Assembly: GCA_964485695.1 (NCBI GenBank)
Contig: CAZAKZ010000061.1
Location: forward strand, 1 to 31,898
DNA length: 31,898 nucleotides
Source of the DNA: CAZAKZ01 sp964485695
Lineage (GTDB): Bacteria > Planctomycetota > JAFGQW01
Direction: 5' to 3'
Part shown: positions 25,449 to 31,898 of the stretch, piece by piece
Layout: the number at the start of each line of letters is the position of its first letter
Numbering within the stretch: position 1 is the stretch's first letter
Notes under the pieces: model-generated
The model's database searches: none
What the model saw: the letters and a program-made list of their open reading frames with translations, nothing else
What the model was told of the DNA's origin: nothing
Made by a program: the position numbers and the translations under genes

Positions 25449-27962
25449 TCAGCGCCGTAAGGCGGGCTTCCACACCTTTCCGGACACCACGAACTTCTCC
25501 ACGTCGAGGTCCCCCATCTTCATGTCCACGAAGGGCTCGCCTCCTTTCAGACCCACCGTGCCGAAACCGGTGGCAGTGGAGAGGAAGGCCCGGAAGTCCT
25601 CGCCGAGGCGGGAGTCGATGTAGAGGATTTTCTCCACGGCGTCGTAGCGCACGCCGGTCAGGCCCTGGATGAGTCCGTAGCTGGACAGGGCCCGGGCGTA
25701 CCAGTGGCCGCACTCGTACTCGTTGAAGGGATTCCGGATGGTGCCGTCGTACCGATCCCGGCAGACGCGCACGATGTCCAGGCCCTCCTCCACCAGACCC
25801 ATCATCATGAGGTGCGAGGCCACCTGGTACTCGATGCCCGTCCACACCTCGTTCGAGTAGACGAAGGGAAGGGACAGGGCGCCGCCCCGGGGCCAGGTGC
25901 AGAGCAGGAGGCCGCCGTCCCGGCCCAGGGCAAAGGCCGGACGCTGGGGATTGGCATGGTCCGAGAGATCGCGTTTCAGGTTGTGGGTGTGGATGGCCTT
26001 CAGGGTGCTTTGGATCTTCTTTGGGTCGACGAGGTCGCCGAGGCCGCACATCCGGGCCAGCCAGAATCCCAGCACCACGTCGGACAGGCATCCCGTGCCG
26101 TACTGGTACTTGGGGCCCTCCCGGTTGAGGGACTGGATCGTCTCCTCATAGCCCGCGCCGCTGTCCGCGGCCTTGAGCGGGGAATAGGTTTCATCGAGGC
26201 CCTCCCACTGGACCTTTTGGAAGAAGTAGGCTCCGTTGTAGAGCTCGGTCTCGAGGACCTTCCTCCCCTTCTCGAGGAGATCGCGGTAGCGGCCGACGTC
26301 GTCGCCGAGGGCCCGGCCCATCTCCACGGCCGCGGCCAGGGCGCCCAGGTAAAACGAGGTGCACATGCCGTCGGGCCCCCAGAACTCGATGTCGTAGGTG
26401 TTGTGGTGGGGCTCCTCGAGCACCCCCCGGCCACGAGGATCCCAGGTTGTGATGCAGTAGTGCAGACTGGCCTTCACCCGGGGCCAGAGGGTCCGGAGCC
26501 AGTCGATATCCCCCGCGATGCGCCACTCTCGGTGGACCTTCATGATGCCGCCGAGCTGGCCGTCTGAGGCCGCGCGGCGCTTGTGGGTCACGGGCCGGAT
26601 GGGCAGGGCCGACCGGAAAGTCTGGTGCCCTTTCTCGTCCTGGCTCTCGTGGAACTCGGTGTGGCGCAGGGTCCGCTCGAGAGAGGGAAAGAGGTGGGGG
26701 ATGGCCTGGGCGTAGTTCCACACGTGGGTGCACGACCCGTAGCAACACCCCCGGGCGTCACAGCATCCCTCCCAGCACCAGAGGCGGCCGTCGGCCTGCC
26801 GGAGCACCGTGGGCGATTTCAGGATGGTGAGGTTCGCAGCCACGGCCTCCACCACCTCGGGGGGCAAAGTGGTGTCGTAGAAGGTGTCCCGGAACAGGGC
26901 CGTCTGGTCCCGCAGCCGGGAACAGTTCTCGCGCCAGTACCGTGTCACGTCCTGAATGCCCTTGAACCGACCCGCATACCACGGAACGTACGTAGCCGGG
27001 GATCCCCCTTTCGGAACCTGGCCCTTCCGGATGTTCGTGGCCGGCACGTACCACGCGAAGAGCAACCGAACAGTGCGCTCGCCGCCCGGCGCCACCTGGA
27101 TGGGCACGAAGAGGGAAGCGCCCGGATTCGGCCCCTTCACCGGGGGGTTGTCCACGAGCCTGCCCTCCTGGATGTTCTTCCACGCCAGGGTCACGGCGTC
27201 CCACCATCCGCCCTTGAACCAGTTGTGGTCCACAACCACGCGGGCCTCGTCCACGAACACGGCGAAGGCGCCCTCTTGCTCGGGCTTGTCCTTGTCCGGT
27301 GCTTGCCAGAGAACGAAGCCCCCGTCCATGGGGAGCACGGCGCCCTCCTTCTTTCCCACGGCCATGAAGTTCTTGGCATTGAATGAGAACACCGCATCCA
27401 GAGTTCGACCCGTGGGATTCCTGAAGCGGTATTCCAGGGCCCCCACGGGGAGGCTCGAGTCGGCGGCGCGACCCGGCACGAAGGGACTCCAGCCCGTCAC
27501 CTCCACATCCAGGGGGACGGCCGGGTCCTTCAGCGTGACCGTTCCAAAGGGAAACCGGGCCAGAAAGGAGGCCTCCCGGAACCGCGGGAGGCCGAAGGAG
27601 GTGCGCGCGGCGCCGTTGCCCGTTCCGGGTGCGCCGAAGATCTTCCAGGGCGGCACGGGCCCCTCGAGGACCTTGGCCACGTTCCGGTCGGCTCCCTGGA
27701 CGCAGAGGGCGGCGTAGGCGTGGGGTTCGTTGAAGACCTCGGGCTTGTTCCGCACCGAGACGTGGGAGATCGCCCCCGTGCCCTCGAGACAGACCATGCC
27801 GGCGCCCATGGCGCCGAGAGGAAAGGCTACCCGATTCAGGTGGGATCCCGAGTAGGGTTCGTTGTAGCCCCTGGATGTCACAGACGTGCAGGCGGACAGG
27901 GCCAGGGCCAGGACGCCTGTCAGGAGAAAGTGAAGGGGTGGAGAGAAGGATCGGGTTTGCAT
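25449..27962 (-). CDS. GH116-family glycoside hydrolase lipoprotein (GBA2-like)
   Basis: An 837-residue exported protein. The signal sequence ends in the lipobox LSAC with the lipidated Cys at 25. The N-terminal beta domain (GIGSF-like PLGAMGAGMVCLEGTGAISHVSV) and C-terminal (alpha/alpha)6 domain are those of glycoside hydrolase family 116, beta-glucosidases and glucosylceramidases related to human GBA2. The segment CTHVWNYAQAIPHLFPSLER and the HNTYDIEFWGPDG block, which probably holds the acid/base Asp, are family landmarks. The likely action is removal of beta-linked sugars outside the cytoplasmic membrane; the substrate is unknown. Six cysteines fall within 16 residues just before THVW, which is unusual. 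It converges on the secreted protein gene. Confidence 0.88.
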   Translation of the reverse strand: MQTRSFSPPLHFLLTGVLALALSACTSVTSRGYNEPYSGSHLNRVAFPLGAMGAGMVCLEGTGAISHVSVRNKPEVFNEPHAYAALCVQGADRNVAKVLEGPVPPWKIFGAPGTGNGAARTSFGLPRFREASFLARFPFGTVTLKDPAVPLDVEVTGWSPFVPGRAADSSLPVGALEYRFRNPTGRTLDAVFSFNAKNFMAVGKKEGAVLPMDGGFVLWQAPDKDKPEQEGAFAVFVDEARVVVDHNWFKGGWWDAVTLAWKNIQEGRLVDNPPVKGPNPGASLFVPIQVAPGGERTVRLLFAWYVPATNIRKGQVPKGGSPATYVPWYAGRFKGIQDVTRYWRENCSRLRDQTALFRDTFYDTTLPPEVVEAVAANLTILKSPTVLRQADGRLWCWEGCCDARGCCYGSCTHVWNYAQAIPHLFPSLERTLRHTEFHESQDEKGHQTFRSALPIRPVTHKRRAASDGQLGGIMKVHREWRIAGDIDWLRTLWPRVKASLHYCITTWDPRGRGVLEEPHHNTYDIEFWGPDGMCTSFYLGALAAAVEMGRALGDDVGRYRDLLEKGRKVLETELYNGAYFFQKVQWEGLDETYSPLKAADSGAGYEETIQSLNREGPKYQYGTGCLSDVVLGFWLARMCGLGDLVDPKKIQSTLKAIHTHNLKRDLSDHANPQRPAFALGRDGGLLLCTWPRGGALSLPFVYSNEVWTGIEYQVASHLMMMGLVEEGLDIVRVCRDRYDGTIRNPFNEYECGHWYARALSSYGLIQGLTGVRYDAVEKILYIDSRLGEDFRAFLSTATGFGTVGLKGGEPFVDMKMGDLDVEKFVVSGKVWKPALRR

Positions 27963-28076
27963 TCCGTGCTCCTGTTCATGATGACGTGGATCCGCGTATC
28001 GACTCGGCTCTTGGGGATCATGATAGTCACAGGAGGACGGGACCGGAAGATATCAATACCTGCTTCAGTGCTTGCT

Positions 28077-29072
28077 TTAGTGCCTGCGGCTGACCACGAA
28101 GCCCGCCAGCATCTCCAGGGCCTCCCGGGCCGGAGAGGGCCTGAGGCCCTTCAGGAGCGCCATGGCCTGCTCGATCTCCCCGCGGGCGCGGCCATACGCG
28201 TAGTCCAGAGCCCCGTTCTCCTGAAAGAGGTCGAGGATCCGGGTGCGCTTCTCGGGCCGCGGCGTGTCCGAGGCGATGATCTCCAGCACCTGGCTGCGGA
28301 CCTCGGGCGTCGATTCCTGGAGGTAGCGGATGAGGGGCAGGGTCAGCTTGCCCTTGTCCAGATCCGTGGCCAGGGTCTTGCCCATGACGGATTCCTGACC
28401 CGTCAGGTCGAGACAGTCGTCCACGATCTGGAAGGCCACACCCAGGCACCGACCGAAGGCGGCGCACGCCTTCACGGTCTTGGCGTCCGCCCCGGCCAGG
28501 AGCGCGCCGAGTTCGCTGGCGGTCTCGTAGAGGCTGGCCGTCTTGTCCGCGATGACCTTCATGTAGGTGGCCTCGTCCAGGTCCGCATCGTAGCGGCGAA
28601 GAACCTGTGCGATCTCACCCCGGCACACCACGCTGGTCATTTGGCTGAGACGGGCTACGGCCTCCTTGTTTTCGAGGGAATTGGCCAGGACGAACGCCCG
28701 GGCAAAGATGTAGTCCCCCACCAGGACTGCCGTCTCGTTGTTGTACTTCAGGTTGAGGGTCATGCGGTTCCGGCGGGAAGTGGCCTCGTCCAGGATGTCG
28801 TCGTGGACGAGGGTGGCGTTGTGGATCAGCTCCACGGCCGCGGCCAGGACGATATGGTCCGGGATGAAATCTCCCGTGGCCCGGGCCATGAGCAGCACGA
28901 GGCCCGGACGGAGCCCCTTGCCCCGGATGAGGCTGGCATCCGTGAGGAGGGGGACCAGGCTGGGATCCGCCCGGTCGATCTCCTGTCGGATCAGGGCCTC
29001 CACCGCCTCCATATCCTCGAGGACTGGCTCGAGGATCCGGGCGGCGCTGATCTCGACAGGGTTACCCACCAT
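28077..29072 (-). CDS. Long-chain polyprenyl diphosphate synthase
   Basis: A 331-residue trans-isoprenyl diphosphate synthase. The first Asp-rich motif is DDILD (91-95) and the second DDCLD (218-222); GKGLRP (51-56) and GKLTLPLI (241-248) bind substrate. The residues four and five positions before the first motif are small (T87, A86), which in this family permits long products, so an octaprenyl-type quinone side chain is more likely than farnesyl diphosphate. ATG at 29072 has GGAG about 11 bases upstream; an ATG at 29111 is an alternative adding 13 residues. It follows tatA on the same strand after a gap of about 190 bp. Confidence 0.93.
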   Translation of the reverse strand: MVGNPVEISAARILEPVLEDMEAVEALIRQEIDRADPSLVPLLTDASLIRGKGLRPGLVLLMARATGDFIPDHIVLAAAVELIHNATLVHDDILDEATSRRNRMTLNLKYNNETAVLVGDYIFARAFVLANSLENKEAVARLSQMTSVVCRGEIAQVLRRYDADLDEATYMKVIADKTASLYETASELGALLAGADAKTVKACAAFGRCLGVAFQIVDDCLDLTGQESVMGKTLATDLDKGKLTLPLIRYLQESTPEVRSQVLEIIASDTPRPEKRTRILDLFQENGALDYAYGRARGEIEQAMALLKGLRPSPAREALEMLAGFVVSRRH

Positions 29073-29262
29073 GCTTGTGCTTCTCCATACGTGGATGGTG
29101 TCATCCAACATCCGGTTGTCGGATTCGATCGGGTCTGCTCGCTCTCCTTACAGGCCTGACCTCAGGCGAAATGGATAGTGGCAGGGTCCAGAACCCGCCA
29201 GAAAATTCTTGGGCCGTACACCCGATCGCGCATCCCGACAGGGCAACCCGGGTTCGAGGGGC

Positions 29263-29475
29263 CTATTCATTACCTGGAGGGATTTTGTTCCTGGAATCGT
29301 CCTGGCTATCGTCCTCGCGGTCCTTTCCCTTCAATCCGGCCTTGAACTCCACGAAGCTGCGTCCGATGTTCCTGGCCAGCTGGGGAACCCGGTTTCCGAA
29401 GAGGAGCAGAAAGATCACCAGGATCAGGATGATGATTTCCCAGGGTCCGGGGAGGAAAATGGCAAACGCATTCAA
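29263..29475 (-). CDS. tatA: Sec-independent translocase component TatA/TatE
   Basis: A 70-residue protein of typical TatA length. A short periplasmic N-terminus and one hydrophobic helix (about 12-28) are followed by the hinge FGNRVPQLARNIGRSFVEFKAG and a charged polar tail. TatA oligomers form the pathway for folded proteins carrying twin-arginine signals. The start codon is TTG, overlapping the upstream stop by four bases (TTGA), which implies coupled translation with the membrane protein gene before it. tatB and tatC are not in the window. Confidence 0.94.
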   Translation of the reverse strand: MNAFAIFLPGPWEIIILILVIFLLLFGNRVPQLARNIGRSFVEFKAGLKGKDREDDSQDDSRNKIPPGNE

Positions 29476-30053
29476 TTCTTACTCTCTCCGTTCTCGGCGG
29501 CCCTGGTATCGGGGGCCATGGCAGCGGCGGCTGGAGACTTCTCGCGCTTCACGAGCTTGAAGGTGCGCCGAGCCTGGGACCACCAGGCCGCCCAGGGTTC
29601 ATGTTCAGCGGAAAATTCCTGTCCGGTCATGTCCACGAGGACCTTGCGGGCGGTGGTGCGGACCCGGGCGTTATCGGAACCCAGGAGCTTGATCTGGGCG
29701 GCCACGGCCGCCCGGTGCTGACGGTAATCCTGGCCGTACAGGATCATGTTGAAGGCGTGAAGGATATCCTGGGTGAGAAATTTCAGCGTGTATTTCTCCT
29801 GGGTCAGGGTGGCGAAATAGAGGAACAGAAGCCCCACCAGGATGCGCAGGAAGACCGCCTCGCCCCCGACCGCCTCGGTGATCCACGTCCAACCCAGGAA
29901 TCCAGGGGCAATCCAGGGTGCCAGCACGATGTAGAAGCCCAGGAAGTAGAGTAGGAGCACGCTGAGACGGCCGTACCCCTTGGTGGCCATGCGCCGGGTC
30001 TCCATGGCGTCGGGTTTCGGGGCCGCTTTCAGATTATTATCAGGGGCCTTCAT
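29472..30053 (-). CDS. Membrane protein with a HEAT-like C-terminal unit
   Basis: A 193-residue protein with a polar N-terminus, two hydrophobic segments (about 30-50 and 65-85) and a soluble tail. The tail contains a single HEAT-like unit (IKLLGSDNARVRTTARKVLVDMTGQEF) followed by a Trp-rich stretch (EPWAAWWSQ). The neighbouring 334-residue protein ends similarly. Function unknown. It is translationally coupled to tatA, so a role at the membrane or in export is a reasonable guess only. No strong ribosome-binding site precedes the ATG at 30053. Confidence 0.8.
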   Translation of the reverse strand: MKAPDNNLKAAPKPDAMETRRMATKGYGRLSVLLLYFLGFYIVLAPWIAPGFLGWTWITEAVGGEAVFLRILVGLLFLYFATLTQEKYTLKFLTQDILHAFNMILYGQDYRQHRAAVAAQIKLLGSDNARVRTTARKVLVDMTGQEFSAEHEPWAAWWSQARRTFKLVKREKSPAAAAMAPDTRAAENGESKN

Positions 30054-30133
30054 TTCACTTCGACAAAGGACGGCCTGGCAGGGTGGAGATAGTAACTCCC
30101 GGAAATCGATCCTGGAGCTTCGTTTGGACTACC

Positions 30134-31138
30134 TTACTTCTTTTTGAGGAGACCGGCAACGTGGTTCCGCCATTTGGCGGCGGCCCGTGCCCGCTCACGG
30201 GCCGAAGCACGGCTCTTGAATCCGAAGCTCTTCCCCGTGATCTTGCGCAGGGCCTTGACCGCCGCATCCCGGACGGTTTCATCCTCGTCGCCCAGGGCCT
30301 TCACCAGGGCCGGTGCCGCGACCCTGGCCTTGCGCTCCCCGAGGTCTTCGGCCGCGGTCCGTCGGATGAAAAAGTCCTCGTCCTTGAGACAACCGATGAG
30401 GGCCTGGACCACCCTGGGGCCCTTGAATAGATTCAGCCCCACCACGGCTTCGAATCGTTTTCCGGGCTTATCCGCCCCGAGCTGGGCGATCCAGCGGTCC
30501 ACCTCCGACACCTCAGGTCTGGGTTCGGGCCTTGTCACCTCTTTTGCGGCCGGCTTTGCAGCGACCTTCAGCTCCGCCCGGAGACTCTCCACGAGTTTCC
30601 GGACGCGGTCGATTTCCGTCCGGAGAGCGCCCAGTTCCCTGGACTGGGATTCGCTCCGTTTCTTCAGGCCGGTGAAGTCCTCCGAAGTGATGCCCTTCCC
30701 GGTGTTCTCCTGGAGGATACGGATCCGGCTCATGGCCAGGGTGAGGGAGGCTTCCTGCTTGCTCAGACGCTCATCGAAGAGACTGAGGCCAGCGGTCATC
30801 TGGTTCCGGGTCGTCTTGGATTCCTTTTCGATGTCCTCACCCAGCTTTTCCAGGGAGGCCAGGATGACCTTCCGGTCCGGGGAGGCAGGGGCCTTTTCAG
30901 GCCTGGAGGCCGGAAACAGATCCTCCTGGAAGATCAGGTACCCGAGGACCACCAGCGTCCCCACCAGGAAGATCCCGAGGTACATGGCCGCAAAATTCTG
31001 ACGTTTTTCCCGGTATGCTGGCGTGACTTCCTTGCACGTCGCACAGAGGTACTTGCCCCGCCTGAGCTCGGCCATACCCGACTGAATGTCCTTGAGGGGG
31101 ATGCTCTGGCTGCAATGAGAACAGAAGAAGATTTCCAT
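30134..31138 (-). CDS. Zinc-ribbon, membrane, coiled-coil and HEAT-repeat protein
   Basis: A 334-residue protein with four parts in order. Two CxxC pairs (C6/C9, C32/C35) form a probable zinc ribbon. A membrane helix at about 51-70 follows, then a coiled coil at about 85-200 (LGEDIEKESKTTRNQMTAGL and RELGALRTEIDRVRKLVESL). HEAT or PBS-lyase-like repeats lie at about 215-305 (ALIGCLKDEDFFIRRTAAED, ALVKALGDEDETVRDAAVKA), ending in TGKSFGF and a basic tail. The zinc ribbon would be cytoplasmic and the rest outside, or the reverse. Function unknown; a scaffold or sensor role is plausible. It leads a minus-strand run with a related membrane protein and tatA. Confidence 0.82.
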   Translation of the reverse strand: MEIFFCSHCSQSIPLKDIQSGMAELRRGKYLCATCKEVTPAYREKRQNFAAMYLGIFLVGTLVVLGYLIFQEDLFPASRPEKAPASPDRKVILASLEKLGEDIEKESKTTRNQMTAGLSLFDERLSKQEASLTLAMSRIRILQENTGKGITSEDFTGLKKRSESQSRELGALRTEIDRVRKLVESLRAELKVAAKPAAKEVTRPEPRPEVSEVDRWIAQLGADKPGKRFEAVVGLNLFKGPRVVQALIGCLKDEDFFIRRTAAEDLGERKARVAAPALVKALGDEDETVRDAAVKALRKITGKSFGFKSRASARERARAAAKWRNHVAGLLKKK

Positions 31139-31496
31139 GGTTCAATCCAAACCAGTGAAGAAGGTTTCGTGCCCGCACCTGCTCCTGGATTCTAGCAGCT
31201 GTGCAAACTGCGACGCCCCGGGATCTCCAGACCCCCTCGTATCTGTTCGGTATCCTGTGTTCATTGTACGGTGGAAAGCTCCTGGACCGCAATGAACCAT
31301 CCCCGAAGGTCAGGCTGGAAATAGTTGTTTCCACCCCAGCCCTCATGGGGAATAATACGCCTGATCCCATGGAGCAGGGAAGCGGAGGAATCGGGCTTCG
31401 CCATGGCGAGGTCTTTCCGGATTCTCCGAATCCCGGAACCACGCCCTGCTCCGGATTCCTGAATCCCCACGAAGCCCGCCCGGATGAAGGTGCACC
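31139..31496. other. Divergent intergenic region with two palindromes
   Basis: A 358-bp stretch without a supported gene. It contains two similar inverted repeats, GGATTC-TCC-GAATCC (31419-31433) and GGATTC-CT-GAATCC (31453-31466), close to the start of the right-edge gene. No clear promoter hexamers were found for the minus-strand gene. Confidence 0.5.
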
Positions 31497-31898
31497 TTGG
31501 ATCGAAAAGCGTTTGAGGACCTCACGGCCGAATTTCAGATAAAACTATACGAAACTGCTGTCTCGCTGGGACAGGACAATATTCCCCTCTTGGCCGAGCT
31601 GGCCGAGCTCTACATCGACCAGGGCAAATTCGGCTCGCTGATCTCAGCGTTCATGTTCACCTGCCTGGCAGCCTCACTCATCATGGGTGTCGTTACCGAT
31701 TCGATCGGCTATAAACCTGTAGCTGTCTTCGGATTTGTCGCAACCGCCGCCTGCGTATTCATGTTGTCACAGGGTAAAACCTATACCTCGGTGCTGTTTC
31801 CCTGCATACTCCTTGGCTTCGGTGCAATGGCCATGAATACCGCCGGCAACACACTCATACCGGTTGTTCTCTTCGATGGTCAGAATCCAGCTGCAGCA
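31497..31898 (+). CDS. Partial frame: TPR-like start joined to an MFS transporter
   Basis: An open frame of 134 codons that runs off the right edge. It starts at TTG with GAAGG six bases upstream; a stop lies four codons before. Residues 1-44 read like a tetratricopeptide helix pair (LYETAVSLGQDNIPLLAELA then ELYIDQGKF). From residue 46 the sequence becomes a major facilitator transporter: GSLISAFMFTCLAASLIMGV as helix 2, the loop motif DSIGYKP, then helices 3 and 4. The first MFS helix is missing, replaced by the hydrophilic TPR part. The junction falls at about 31614-31634. Either the assembly has joined two genes at a short shared sequence, or the fusion is real but would give a defective transporter. 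Confidence 0.6.
   Translation, partial: MDRKAFEDLTAEFQIKLYETAVSLGQDNIPLLAELAELYIDQGKFGSLISAFMFTCLAASLIMGVVTDSIGYKPVAVFGFVATAACVFMLSQGKTYTSVLFPCILLGFGAMAMNTAGNTLIPVVLFDGQNPAAA

Noticed and set aside
27720..29159. Plus-strand open frame opposite the polyprenyl synthase
   Set aside because: Antisense shadow; the minus strand has both Asp-rich motifs of the synthase.
31261..31470. Short minus-strand frame (69 codons) in the right intergenic region
   Set aside because: No convincing ribosome-binding site, no recognisable features, and it spans the two palindromes.

Overview
The window is a gene-dense, GC-rich bacterial segment with about 28 protein genes, one tRNA and a tmRNA. The lipoprotein signals, TatA, a lipid-linked-sugar glycosyltransferase and a long-chain polyprenyl synthase point to a diderm bacterium. 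The gene mix fits Planctomycetota or a nearby deep lineage best: GldA/F/G plus DUF4340, a zinc-finger anti-sigma factor fused to an alpha/alpha toroid, HEAT-repeat membrane proteins, and a secreted beta-rich protein. That assignment is an inference and no rRNA is present to test it. There are no transposases, integrases, phage genes or CRISPR arrays. Two places look like assembly damage, so this is probably a draft or metagenomic contig.

Left part (1-9.5 kb). A minus-strand operon encodes an ABC ATPase, its permease, a GldG-like protein and a DUF4340 protein. The GldG gene is broken by a 61-bp insertion made of a long G run and a 17-bp duplication. Then come lemA (+), a 34-residue highly basic protein (-), an RluA-family pseudouridine synthase downstream of tRNA-Leu(CAG) (-), and smpB followed by its partner ssrA/tmRNA (+), the ribosome-rescue pair. 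Two small unrecognised proteins follow.

Middle part (9.5-20.5 kb). amrB-amrS (Memo-like protein and radical SAM enzyme) run on the minus strand. A plus-strand group follows: an MFSD1-like transporter, an acidic protein with three helical repeats and a SHOCT-like tail, and a HEAT-type lipoprotein. A minus-strand operon then holds recD2, tsaE, an ECF sigma factor and a membrane anti-sigma factor with a toroid domain.

Right part (20.5-31.9 kb). A GT-C membrane glycosyltransferase overlaps a single-HKD phospholipase-D-like protein. It converges on a RecB/Cas4-like nuclease with an Fe-S cysteine pattern; the PLD protein carries the same C-terminal cysteine spacing. A secreted protein and a GH116 lipoprotein are convergent. 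A minus-strand run follows: a zinc-ribbon/coiled-coil/HEAT membrane protein, a smaller membrane protein with a similar C-terminus, tatA and a polyprenyl diphosphate synthase. At the right edge an open frame starts as a TPR protein and changes abruptly into an MFS transporter lacking its first membrane helix.

No complete new defence or biosynthetic system could be demonstrated. The best leads are the shared cysteine motif in the PLD and nuclease pair, the sigma/toroid anti-sigma module, and the triplicated SHOCT-like protein.
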